DNA from: Liolophura sinensis
Taxonomy: Eukaryota; Mollusca; Polyplacophora; Chitonida; Chitonidae
Direction: 5' to 3'
Assembly: GCF_032854445.1 (NCBI RefSeq)
Contig: NW_027018560.1
Location: forward strand, 1-13,125
DNA length: 13,125 bases
Shown here: piece by piece, positions 1-8,261 of the stretch
Layout: the number at the start of each line of letters is the position of its first letter
Numbering within the stretch: the first letter of the stretch is position 1
The notes under the pieces: generated by a model
Database searches by the model: none
The model's input: only the letters and a program-made list of their open reading frames with translations
What the model was told of the DNA's origin: nothing
Position numbers and translations under genes: made by a program

Positions 1-217
1 CTGTGACGTTTCCCCGGTTGGGGGGGTGGGGGGGCCGGAGGGGTATGTGTCATGGTGTAGTACCGGACCAATGACGGGGATTCTAGGTCGGCCAAAGGAG
101 TCGAAGACTGCATCCGAATGGTCAGGCCTTTGAGGAAGCTGAACGGCTAGCAGACCCCACTCACCTAGGTAGATCCCAGTTCAATATATGCATAAACCAG
201 GCAAAGTTCACTGACGC
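1..217. promoter_or_regulatory. CpG cluster with G-run and CCAAT/CRE-like sites, possible promoter (L1)
   Basis: About ten CpG dinucleotides occur in 217 bp (7, 15, 36, 64, 75, 89, 102, 115, 144, 215), whereas the following kilobase has only a handful. It contains G7-T-G7-CCGGA-G4 (20-43), which fits a guanine-quadruplex pattern on the plus strand. It also has a CCAAT box (68-72) overlapping a TGACG half site (72-76), and another TGACG at 4-8. A CpG-rich, TATA-poor patch with CCAAT and CRE-type half sites resembles a small vertebrate promoter. Direction is unclear. The promoter role is inferred; no transcript evidence is available. Confidence 0.4.
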
Positions 218-236
218 CATGTTTGGGAGACAAGAT
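165..236 (-). other. Candidate spliced exon, minus strand, 72 nt
   Basis: Read on the minus strand, a pyrimidine-rich acceptor (TTTCCCTCTTTAG, just above 236) and a strong donor (CCTAG then GTGAGT, just below 165) bound 72 nt. One frame is open throughout, which is unremarkable at this length. The same signals are unchanged in the other copies at 3072-3143, 5528-5599, 8426-8497 and 10866-10937. It lies beside the CpG cluster. I recognise no product. It may be a non-coding exon, or chance. Confidence 0.3.
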
Positions 237-1303
237 CTAAAGAGGGAAACCAAGACAAAAGCTCAATAGGTATTAAACTAGGATGTGAAAGACATATGTA
301 GCTGTCTAATTTCTAACTTGTGTGTGAGGACATTGGAAACATAAAAAAAATCCCAGCTGCCCAGGGAGGTGGATGCCACACTGGGCCAGATACTAAAACA
401 AAAACTCCTTGAGATGTCGCAGGAACAGCGTACTATGTTCTGGTGGAAAAACAGACACCTGGTGGGGCAGAGACTCATTTTCACAAGGGCAATATTCCAA
501 CAGATCACACTCACATGTATGCTAGAAACTTGAAATTGATCATTTTTGTTCCAACGCCACACATACTGTGTGAGTGCACATGTAACTTGTCAGAGGAATG
601 AATATACACATGCAATGAAAACTACATGCCTACAGTGGTTTATTTTTAAGTTTAAAGAGGAAAATTTACCTTGTCCACTTCAAGTCTATGCCCAAAACAG
701 CAGACAGTGTTCCAGCAGAGATGCCTGTTTTTCATGTTTTGTGACCTGCAGGATGATTTGAAGCACATTTACCTAGTGTGTGGTGGCACACATGGGAGGA
801 ACCTGACTTGGTTTGTAAATTAAATGCACACTGGCCCTCTCTACTACTCTAGCCAAGTAAATTAATCTGCTGATGTGTTTTTATCCAGCTGTGTGAGGCT
901 GGGCCCTTATATGTGATGCAAGGCCTTATTGACCATCCTTAATCACACCACCCTATCTATCAGCCACATACTCCAATTTCACTCGCAGCACTCAAATTTT
1001 GCATTATTTATCAAATGTCAGCCCCAAAAGAGACATTTTAAAAACCAGGAACAATGAAACATTGTCTGTGTTTGTTCCAGTCTGTTTATACTCCTGTACT
1101 ACCCTTGACCACAGAGCGCTTTAGCCCATTTTTAGACAAAATGGATATGTGGGGAAAATATAGAATTAAAAAGCTTTAAAACTGCTCAATCAAGTTCCAT
1201 GTCAATGCAAACCACATCGCAGATGTACCCACCAAATATTATCAGGCTGTTGCCAAATCTGAGCACACAGTGACATATTACATGTTTTGGCACAAGTGGA
1301 CAG
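237..1303. other. Unique monomer sequence without recognised gene
   Basis: About 1.07 kb of AT-richer sequence, repeated in every monomer. It holds the 76-nt candidate exon, a T-run indel at 409-410, a small perfect hairpin ACAATG-AAA-CATTGT at 1051-1065, and most of the variable sites (357, 564, 712, 806, 888, 1101, 1127, 1246, 1254). I see no structural RNA, transposon termini or convincing reading frame. Confidence 0.6.
670..745 (-). other. Candidate spliced exon, minus strand, 76 nt
   Basis: Acceptor AAATCATCCTGCAG and donor AAG/GTAAAT on the minus strand bound 76 nt. Copies lie at 3578-3653, 6034-6109, 8931-9006 and 11372-11447. A substitution (C or T at unit position 712) falls within it. 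The donor is weaker than those of the other candidates. No product is recognised. Confidence 0.22.
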
Positions 1304-1306
1304 ATC

Positions 1307-1761
1307 AGGCCACAGACCCCCATTAGTTTTCCATAAGCGACAATGTTAACGTTTAGCGCTGTAGCTCAGTCCCAAACATTCCGAGGCCAATAAGCTTTGG
1401 TGCATACCTGGCCCAGCCTGAGAGAAAGAAGCTGTAAAAATCTTGACATAGGTTGACTGGAAAAATCTGGACCTTTACATGCCGGCAGCTGGGAGGGGTG
1501 CCTAGCAACGCCAAGGGGACGTCACTCGCAGCCTGGTCACCACCTGTCTCCTTGTGTCCTCTCGCCCAGAATTTCAAACTTTCACCATTAAAACTCATAC
1601 CTGCCCAAAGCTTAGACAATTTCCATCATTTTGATACCAAGCATGCACTTGTACACTAAAAACGGCAGGCTGGCAGCAAAAAAAGACTTTACACCCTAAA
1701 ATACACAGAACTACAATCGTCCCTACTGAAAAACGCAAGTTGTAATGGGGGTCTGTGTCCT
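1307..1761. mobile_element. MITE-like non-autonomous DNA transposon in L1
   Basis: A 455-bp element present only in long monomers. Its ends form terminal inverted repeats: left AGGCCACAGACCCCCATTA (1307-1325) against the reverse complement of the right end, AGGACACAGACCCCCATTA (1743-1761), 18 of 19 identical. A second imperfect inverted match (15 of 22) pairs 1327-1348 with 1712-1733. ATC flanks it at 1304-1306 and 1762-1764; read as a 4-bp repeat it is ATCA. Short monomers have the empty site. The element encodes no transposase, so it would have needed one in trans. A 3-4 bp target duplication is compatible with CACTA/Chapaev-type or Academ-type elements, but the termini do not start with CACTA and I cannot name the superfamily. 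Confidence 0.88.
1481..1565. promoter_or_regulatory. CpG-rich core of the MITE with CRE-like and RFX-like sites (L1)
   Basis: Within the insert, CpGs bunch in about 85 bp. GACGTCAC (1518-1525) is a one-base-short match to the palindromic CRE TGACGTCA. CCTAGCAAC (1501-1509) resembles an RFX X-box half site. A CCAAT lies upstream at 1387-1391. Counterparts of the CRE-like site are at 6882-6889 and 12220-12227, while the RFX-like half reads CTTAGCAAC in L3 and L5. These are short motifs seen by eye; binding is not shown. Confidence 0.2.
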
Positions 1762-1764
1762 ATC

Positions 1765-2448
1765 ACACCAGCCAACTTTTTTTAAAATCAATCATTTTTG
1801 CACCACATAATGCTTACTACCTCTAAACCTCACACATAAAGTTACAGCTTGATACATGCAAAAACTTTTCAGTAGGAGGAATTTAACTTGGGGTACCCCT
1901 ATCTTGGAAATGTGTCTGTTTGTCCGTCCTCAAGCACCAAGTTCAAAGCTCTGTAGTGCACATACCGTTGAAAATATCTTAACCAGGTCAAATGTTTTGG
2001 AAAGCTGGTATGTATATCTGCAAGAAAAATGAAAAAATTCCAATGACAAAGTATTTTACATTTTCCATTGACAAACATTTAGAAAATTATGGATTTTCAA
2101 GTAGATTTTCTTGTTTACAGCACTGTTAAGAAAATACTTAAAAGCCAAAAGTGTCAAAATATATATCAAAAGACAGGTAATTTATCTGACAATTCACTTA
2201 CAAAATATAGGACATACCTTTTAGCAACTTTGTGCAAAATTTGACTTAAAGTGATACAGGTGGGTAGCAAAGCGGAGTTTCAAAATTCCAGAAAAGTACA
2301 TTTTGATCACCATCAAAGTAAACGTATGCATCCAAATTGATATAGAAATGCTCATAGGCAGAGTTTCCATGGATAGGGCTAAAGAAAAGACTAGTATCCC
2401 TTTTACATAGTGATTCACATGATAAAACCCTTTAAAAGATCACCCACT
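1765..2448. other. Unique monomer sequence between insert and microsatellite
   Basis: AT-rich sequence with the 161-nt minus-strand candidate exon at 2218-2378. A weaker plus-strand pair also exists: acceptor TTTTCTTGTTTACAG ending at 2120 and donor ACAG/GTAATT at about 2176. Variable sites are 1775, 1999, 2012, 2082, 2123, 2201-2202, 2259 and 2324. No gene is recognised. Confidence 0.55.
2218..2378 (-). other. Candidate spliced exon, minus strand, 161 nt
   Basis: Minus-strand acceptor CTAGTCTTTTCTTTAG and donor AAAAG/GTATGT bound 161 nt. Copies lie at 4668-4828, 7582-7742, 10022-10182 and 12920-13080. All three frames contain a stop before the donor; the longest ends with TAA five bases before it. 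A coding role through splicing is therefore unlikely and a non-coding exon is the better reading. The G/A difference at unit position 2324 lies inside. Confidence 0.28.
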
Positions 2449-2475
2449 CCCCCCCCCCCCCCCACACACACACAC
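2449..2475 (+). repeat. Microsatellite C15(AC)6 (L1)
   Basis: Fifteen C (2449-2463) followed by six AC units (2464-2475). It is the main length-variable tract of the monomer apart from the insert. The minus strand reads as a GT-repeat followed by a long G run. Confidence 0.95.
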
Positions 2476-2525
2476 TACCCCCCTTTCCCGTCTCCCCCAT
2501 GGCTGCCATTGGTTGGCTGGCTTAC

Positions 2526-2623
2526 CTCAACTCACAGTGCAAAAGAATCCCACCACCTGTGTTGTTGCCTCAGACTAAATTAGTACTTTCCACATAACAA
2601 ACACCAAAGTGTGACACTGGCAT
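2526..2623 (-). other. Candidate spliced exon, minus strand, 98 nt
   Basis: This is the best splice-site pair in the unit. The acceptor has a long pyrimidine tract (CCCCTCTACTTATCTCTTGTAG, shown here by its edges CCCCTC and TTGTAG), and the donor is GAG/GTAAGC. Copies at 4982-5079, 7880-7977 and 10320-10417 are identical. All three frames contain stops, so it would be non-coding. It lies in the invariant block. Confidence 0.33.
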
Positions 2624-2907
2624 CTACAAGAGATAAGTAGAGGGGAGAAATATGAATTTGCCACTTACAAAAATAAAGCCACACAGTACATGCACATTGG
2701 TCATTCAGACAGTCAGCAAGGCAACCCTCCCAAGACATGTTGAAGGGACCCAAGAAGAGGGGAAAAGCTATACTTTTTAACCTGTAACAACACAGAAATC
2801 CTCAAATAATCAGTGAGAAATTACATCCGTAATCAGGTTCCACACTGGGTGTTGCTGGGTGGGCATGAGGAATGGACATTCAAACTGTCCGTACATATAT
2901 GAGAAAC

Positions 2908-3124
2908 CTGTGACGTTTCCCCGGTTGGGGGGGTGGGGGGGCCGGAGGGGTATGTGTCATGGTGTAGTACCGGACCAATGACGGGGATTCTAGGTCGGCC
3001 AAAGGAGTCGAAGACTGCATCCGAATGGTCAGGCCTTTGAGGAAGCTGAACGGCTAGCAGACCCCACTCACCTAGGTAGATCCCAGTTCAATATATGCAT
3101 AAACCAGGCAAAGTTCACTGACGC
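2908..3124. promoter_or_regulatory. CpG/G-run region of S2
   Basis: Identical to 1-217, including both G7 runs (G4-type motif at 2927-2950) and the CCAAT/TGACG pair. Confidence 0.4.
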
Positions 3125-4211
3125 CATGTTTGGGAGACAAGATCTAAAGAGGGAAACCAAGACAAAAGCTCAATAGGTATTAAACTAGGATGTGAAAGAC
3201 ATATGTAGCTGTCTAATTTCTAACTTGTGTGTGAGGACATTGGAAACATAAAAAAAATCCCAGCTGCCCAGGGAGGTGGATGCCACACTGGGCCAGATAC
3301 TAAAACAAAAACTCCTTTGAGATGTCGCAGGAACAGCGTACTATGTTCTGGTGGAAAAACAGACACCTGGTGGGGCAGAGACTCATTTTCACAAGGGCAA
3401 TATTCCAACAGATCACACTCACATGTATGCTAGAAACTTGAAATTGATCATTTTTGTTCCAACGCCACACATACTGTGTGAGTGCACATGTAACTTGTCA
3501 GAGGAATGAATATACACATGCAATGAAAACTACATGCCTACAGTGGTTTATTTTTAAGTTTAAAGAGGAAAATTTACCTTGTCCACTTCAAGTCTATGCC
3601 CAAAACAGCAGACAGTGTTCCAGCAGAGATGCCTGTTTTTCATGTTTTGTGACCTGCAGGATGATTTGAAGCACATTTACCTAGTGTGTGGTGGCACACA
3701 TGGGAGGAACCTGACTTGGTTTGTAAATTAAATGCACACTGGCCCTCTCTACTACTCTAGCCAAGTAAATTAATCTGCTGATGTGTTTTTATCCAGCTGT
3801 GTGAGGCTGGGCCCTTATATGTGATGCAAGGCCTTATTGACCATCCTTAATCACACCACCCTATCTATCAGCCACATACTCCAATTTCACTCGCAGCACT
3901 CAAATTTTGCATTATTTATCAAATGTCAGCCCCAAAAGAGACATTTTAAAAACCAGGAACAATGAAACATTGTCTGTGTTTGTTCCAGTCTGTTTATACT
4001 CCTGTACTACCCTTGACCACAGAGCGCTTTAGCCCATTTTTAGACAAAATGGATATGTGGGGAAAATATAGAATTAAAAAGCTTTAAAACTGCTCAATCA
4101 AGTTCCATGTCAATGCAAACCACATCGCAGATGTACCCACCAAATATTATCAGGCTGTTGCCAAATCTGAGCACACAGTGACATATTACATGTTTTGGCA
4201 CAAGTGGACAG

Positions 4212-4214
4212 ATC
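4212..4214. other. Empty insertion site in S2
   Basis: Single ATC where long monomers have ATC-element-ATC. Sequence to the left (GGCACAAGTGGACAG) and right (ACACCAGCCAAC) matches the element flanks of L1 base for base. A clean empty site supports insertion with target duplication; a simple deletion between 4-bp ATCA repeats would give the same sequence. Confidence 0.9.
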
Positions 4215-4898
4215 ACACCAGCCAACTTTTTTTAAAATCAATCATTTTTGCACCACATAATGCTTACTACCTCTAAACCTCACACATAAAGTTACAGCTT
4301 GATACATGCAAAAACTTTTCAGTAGGAGGAATTTAACTTGGGGTACCCCTATCTTGGAAATGTGTCTGTTTGTCCGTCCTCAAGCACCAAGTTCAAAGCT
4401 CTGTAGTGCACATACCGTTGAAAATATCTTAACCAGGTCAAATGTTTTGGAAAGCTGGTATGTATATCTGCAAGAAAAATGAAAAAATTCCAATGACAAA
4501 GTATTTTACATTTTCCATTGACAAACATTTAGAAAATTATGGATTTTCAAGTAGATTTTCTTGTTTACAGCAGTGTTAAGAAAATACTTAAAAGCCAAAA
4601 GTGTCAAAATATATATCAAAAGACAGGTAATTTATCTGACAATTCACTTAGCAAATATAGGACATACCTTTTAGCAACTTTGTGCAAAATTTGACTTAAA
4701 GTGATACAGGTGGGTAGCAAAGCGGAGTTTCAAAATTCCAGAAAAGTACATTTTGATCACCATCAAAGTAAACGTATGCATCCAAATTGATATAGAAATG
4801 CTCATAGGCAGAGTTTCCATGGATAGGGCTAAAGAAAAGACTAGTATCCCTTTTACATAGTGATTCACATGATAAAACCCTTTAAAAGATCACCCACT

Positions 4899-4931
4899 CC
4901 CCCCCCCCCCCCCCCACACACACAGACACAC
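4899..4931 (+). repeat. Microsatellite C17 plus interrupted AC tract (S2)
   Basis: Seventeen C (4899-4915) then 16 bases of AC repeat with one AG interruption. This is the longest version in the window. Confidence 0.95.
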
Positions 4932-5363
4932 TACCCCCCTTTCCCGTCTCCCCCATGGCTGCCATTGGTTGGCTGGCTTACCTCAACTCACAGTGCAAAA
5001 GAATCCCACCACCTGTGTTGTTGCCTCAGACTAAATTAGTACTTTCCACATAACAAACACCAAAGTGTGACACTGGCATCTACAAGAGATAAGTAGAGGG
5101 GAGAAATATGAATTTGCCACTTACAAAAATAAAGCCACACAGTACATGCACATTGGTCATTCAGACAGTCAGCAAGGCAACCCTCCCAAGACATGTTGAA
5201 GGGACCCAAGAAGAGGGGAAAAGCTATACTTTTTAACCTGTAACAACACAGAAATCCTCAAATAATCAGTGAGAAATTACATCCGTAATCAGGTTCCACA
5301 CTGGGTGTTGCTGGGTGGGCATGAGGAATGGACATTCAAACTGTCCGTACATATATGAGAAAC

Positions 5364-5580
5364 CTGTGACGTTTCCCCGGTTGGGGGGGTGGGGGGGCCG
5401 GAGGGGTATGTGTCATGGTGTAGTACCGGACCAATGACGGGGATTCTAGGTCGGCCAAAGGAGTCGAAGACTGCATCCGAATGGTCAGGCCTTTGAGGAA
5501 GCTGAACGGCTAGCAGACCCCACTCACCTAGGTAGATCCCAGTTCAATATATGCATAAACCAGGCAAAGTTCACTGACGC
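5364..5580. promoter_or_regulatory. CpG/G-run region of L3
   Basis: Identical to 1-217 (G4-type motif at 5383-5406), although L3 is the most diverged copy elsewhere. Confidence 0.4.
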
Positions 5581-6670
5581 CATGTTTGGGAGACAAGATC
5601 TAAAGAGGGAAACCAAGACAAAAGCTCAATAGGTATTAAACTAGGATGTGAAAGACATATGTAGCTGTCTAATTTCTAACTTGTGTGTGAGGACATTGGA
5701 AACATAAAAAAAATCCCAGCTGCCCAGGGAGGTGGATGCCACACTGGGCCAGATACTAAAACAAAAACTCCTTTGAGATGTCGCAGGAACAGCGTACTAT
5801 GTTCTGGTGGAAAAACAGACACCTGGTGGGGCAGAGACTCATTTTCACAAGGGCAATATTCCAACAGATCACACTCACATGTATGCTAGAAACTTGAAAT
5901 TGATCATTTTTGTTCCAACGCCACACACACTGTGTGAGTGCACATGTAACTTGTCAGAGGAATGAATATACACATGCAATGAAAACTACATGCCTACAGT
6001 GGTTTATTTTTAAGTTTAAAGAGGAAAATTTACCTTGTCCACTTCAAGTCTATGCCCAAAACAGCAGACAGTGTTTCAGCAGAGATGCCTGTTTTTCATG
6101 TTTTGTGACCTGCAGGATGATTTGAAGCACATTTACCTAGTGTGTGGTGGCACACATGGGAGGAACCTGGCTTGGTTTGTAAATTAAATGCACACTGGCC
6201 CTCTCTACTACTCTAGCCAAGTAAATTAATCTGCTGATGTGTTTTTATCCACCTGTGTGAGGCTGGGCCCTTATATGTGATGCAAGGCCTTATTGACCAT
6301 CCTTAATCACACCACCCTATCTATCAGCCACATACTCCAATTTCACTCGCAGCACTCAAATTTTGCATTATTTATCAAATGTCAGCCCCAAAAGAGACAT
6401 TTTAAAAACCAGGAACAATGAAACATTGTCTGTGTTTGTTCCAGTCTGTTTATACTCCTGTACTTCCCTTGACCACAGAGCGCTTTAGCCGATTTTTAGA
6501 CAAAATGGATATGTGGGGAAAATATAGAATTAAAAAGCTTTAAAACTGCTCAATCAAGTTCCATGTCAATGCAAACCACATCGCAGATGTACCCACCAAA
6601 TATTATCAGACTGTTGCCAAATCTGAGCACACAGTGACATATTACATGTTTTGGCACAAGTGGACAGATC

Positions 6671-7125
6671 AGGCCACAGACCCCCATTAGTTTTCCATAA
6701 GCGACAATGTTAACGTTTAGCGCTGTAGCTCAGTCCCAAACATTCCGAGGCCAATAAGCTTTGGTGCATACCTGGCCCAGCCTGAGAGAAAGAAGCTGTA
6801 AAAATCTTGACATAGGTTGACCGTCAAAATCTGGACCTTTACATGCCGGCAGCTGGGAGGGGTGCTTAGCAACGTCAAGGGGACGTCACTCGCAGCCTCA
6901 TCACCACCTGTCTCCTTGTGTCCTCTCGCCCAGAATTTCAAACTTTCACCATTAAAACTCATACCTGCCCAAAGCTTAGACAATTTCCATCATTTTCATA
7001 CCAAGCATGCATTTGTACACCAAAAACGGCAGGCTGGCAGCAAAAAAAGACTTTACACCCTAAAATACACAGAACTACAATCGTCCCTACTGAAAAACGC
7101 AAGTTGTAATGGGGGTCTGTGTCCT
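6671..7125. mobile_element. MITE-like element in L3
   Basis: Same 455-bp element at the same site, flanked by ATC at 6668-6670 and 7126-7128, with inverted repeats at 6671-6689 and 7107-7125 unchanged. It is the most diverged of the three copies: 10 substitutions from the L1 copy, including three clustered changes where L1 has CTGGA, and loss of a CpG where L5 has CTCGTC. The identical insertion point in all long units shows one insertion followed by amplification, not repeated insertion. Confidence 0.88.
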
Positions 7126-7812
7126 ATCACACCAGCCAACTTTTTTTAAAATCAATCATTTTTGCACCACATAATGCTTACTACCTCTAAACCTCACACA
7201 TAAAGTTACAGCTTGATACATGCAAAAACTTTTCAGTAGGAGGAATTTAACTTGGGGTACCCCTATCTTGGAAATGTGTCTGTTTGTCCGTCCTCAAGCA
7301 CCAAGTTCAAAGCTCTGTAGTGCACATACCGTTGAAAATATCTTAACCAGGTCAAATGTTTTGGAAAGCTGGTATGTATATCTGCAAGAAAAATGAAAAA
7401 ATTCCAATGACAAAGTATTTTACATTTTCCATTGACAAACATTTAGAAAATTATGGATTTTCAAGTAGATTTTCTTGTTTACAGCAGTGTTAAGAAAATA
7501 CTTAAAAGCCAAAAGTGTCAAAATATATATCAAAAGACAGGTAATTTATCTGACAATTCACTTAGCAAATATAGGACATACCTTTTAGCAACTTTGTGCA
7601 AAATTTGACTTAAAGTGATACAGGTGGGTAGCAAAGCGGAGTTTCAAAATTCCAGAAAAGTACATTTTGATCACCATCAAAGTAAACATATGCATCCAAA
7701 TTGATATAGAAATGCTCATAGGCAGAGTTTCCATGGATAGGGCTAAAGAAAAGACTAGTATCCCTTTTACATAGTGATTCACATGATAAAACCCTTTAAA
7801 AGATCACCCACT

Positions 7813-7829
7813 CCCCCCCACACACACAC
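7813..7829 (+). repeat. Microsatellite C7(AC)5 (L3)
   Basis: Seven C then five AC units, half the length of the L1 and S2 tracts and identical to that of S4. Confidence 0.95.
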
Positions 7830-8261
7830 TACCCCCCTTTCCCGTCTCCCCCATGGCTGCCATTGGTTGGCTGGCTTACCTCAACTCACAGTGCAAAAGA
7901 ATCCCACCACCTGTGTTGTTGCCTCAGACTAAATTAGTACTTTCCACATAACAAACACCAAAGTGTGACACTGGCATCTACAAGAGATAAGTAGAGGGGA
8001 GAAATATGAATTTGCCACTTACAAAAATAAAGCCACACAGTACATGCACATTGGTCATTCAGACAGTCAGCAAGGCAACCCTCCCAAGACATGTTGAAGG
8101 GACCCAAGAAGAGGGGAAAAGCTATACTTTTTAACCTGTAACAACACAGAAATCCTCAAATAATCAGTGAGAAATTACATCCGTAATCAGGTTCCACACT
8201 GGGTGTTGCTGGGTGGGCATGAGGAATGGACATTCAAACTGTCCGTACATATATGAGAAAC

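Larger units (their letters stand above)
1..2907 (+). repeat. Macrosatellite monomer 1, long form (L1)
   Basis: First complete copy of the tandem unit, 2907 bp. The phase is arbitrary; I start it at the CTGTGACGTTTCC that opens the window and recurs at 2908, 5364, 8262 and 10702. Internal map: CpG/G-run region 1-217; unique AT-richer sequence 218-1303 with no recognised gene; MITE-like insert 1307-1761 flanked by ATC direct repeats; unique sequence 1765-2448; C15(AC)6 tract 2449-2475; invariant sequence 2476-2907. Outside the insert it differs from the neighbouring copy S2 by only three substitutions (2123, 2201, 2202), one T in a T run (409-410) and the microsatellite length. Such identity implies very recent duplication or gene conversion. 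All copies are in direct orientation. Confidence 0.98.
2476..3263. repeat. Invariant 788-bp block spanning the monomer junction
   Basis: From the end of the AC tract to position 356 of the next monomer I see no substitution or indel among the four junction copies: 2476-3263, 4932-5719, 7830-8617 and 10270-11057. It contains the 98-nt candidate exon, an inverted CCAAT (CCATTGG near 2505), a plus-strand AATAAA (2672-2677), the CpG/G-run region and the 72-nt candidate exon. Confidence 0.8.
2908..5363 (+). repeat. Macrosatellite monomer 2, short form (S2)
   Basis: Second complete copy, 2456 bp. It lacks the 455-bp insert and keeps one ATC at the target (4212-4214). The 451-bp length difference from L1 is exactly accounted for: minus 458 (insert plus one ATC), plus 1 (TTT at 3316-3318), plus 2 C and plus 4 bases of AC tract at 4899-4931. 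It shares with L1 the G at unit position 2324 and the long C run, so L1 and S2 look like one co-amplified dimer. No gene is recognised in it. Confidence 0.98.
5364..8261 (+). repeat. Macrosatellite monomer 3, long form (L3)
   Basis: Third complete copy, 2898 bp, with the insert at 6671-7125. It is the most divergent copy: about 11 substitutions from L1 in roughly 2.44 kb of monomer sequence and 10 more within the 455-bp insert. Private changes, in L1 unit coordinates, include T564C, A806G, G888C and A1101T. It shares G at 1127 and A at 1246 with L5, and the short C7(AC)5 tract plus T at 712 with S4. No gene is recognised. Confidence 0.98.

Noticed and set aside
260-270. Ten-base match (GCTCAATAGG) to the guide region of SNORD115
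   Set aside because: No C box, D box or terminal stem is present around it on either strand. A ten-base match is chance.
278-562. Minus-strand 94-codon frame in L1 (also 8539-8823 in S4)
   Set aside because: It exists only in the two copies with the two-T allele at unit 409-410; the three-T copies are frameshifted to a 62-codon frame. This is not conserved coding.
413-601. Plus-strand 62-codon stretch without stops
   Set aside because: A TGA precedes it immediately, there is no early ATG, and a competing open frame covers the same bases. Consistent with chance.
546-761. Plus-strand open frame of 71 codons, repeated in every monomer
   Set aside because: It begins with TTG, not ATG. Differences between copies are amino-acid changing (Tyr/His, Ser/Phe). 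Frames of this length are expected by chance in a 2.9-kb unit read in six frames. No domain is recognised.
1051-1065. Hairpin ACAATG-AAA-CATTGT as a miRNA precursor
   Set aside because: The stem is only six pairs with a three-base loop, and flanking pairing does not extend to a precursor-length stem.
1054-1326. Plus-strand frame that looks protein-like, 41 codons, one TAA at 1177, then 48 codons
   Set aside because: It is interrupted by a stop in all copies, it runs into the transposon terminus in L units and into unrelated sequence in S units, and no family can be assigned. It could be a fossil coding exon but is not supportable; a translated search would decide.
1348-1380. tRNA-like A-box (GTAGCTCAG) inside the MITE
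   Set aside because: No matching B box, no cloverleaf pairing and no terminator follow within a tRNA length.
1408-1431. Possible 10- or 24-nt minus-strand microexon within the MITE
   Set aside because: The splice signals are good, but the exon would be extremely short and sits inside a transposon; not listed as a feature.
1353-1619. Minus-strand 88-codon frame inside the MITE, and plus-strand frames overlapping it (up to 110 codons in L3)
   Set aside because: Nearly every difference among the three copies changes the residue, and frame length changes between copies. The element is too small for a transposase and shows no catalytic motif.
2221-2418. Minus-strand open frame of 65 codons starting at ATG, present in all copies
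   Set aside because: A substitution between copies changes Thr to Met, there is no upstream promoter logic or domain, and the length is at chance level. Overlapping frames on the same strand look equally protein-like, so appearance is not evidence.
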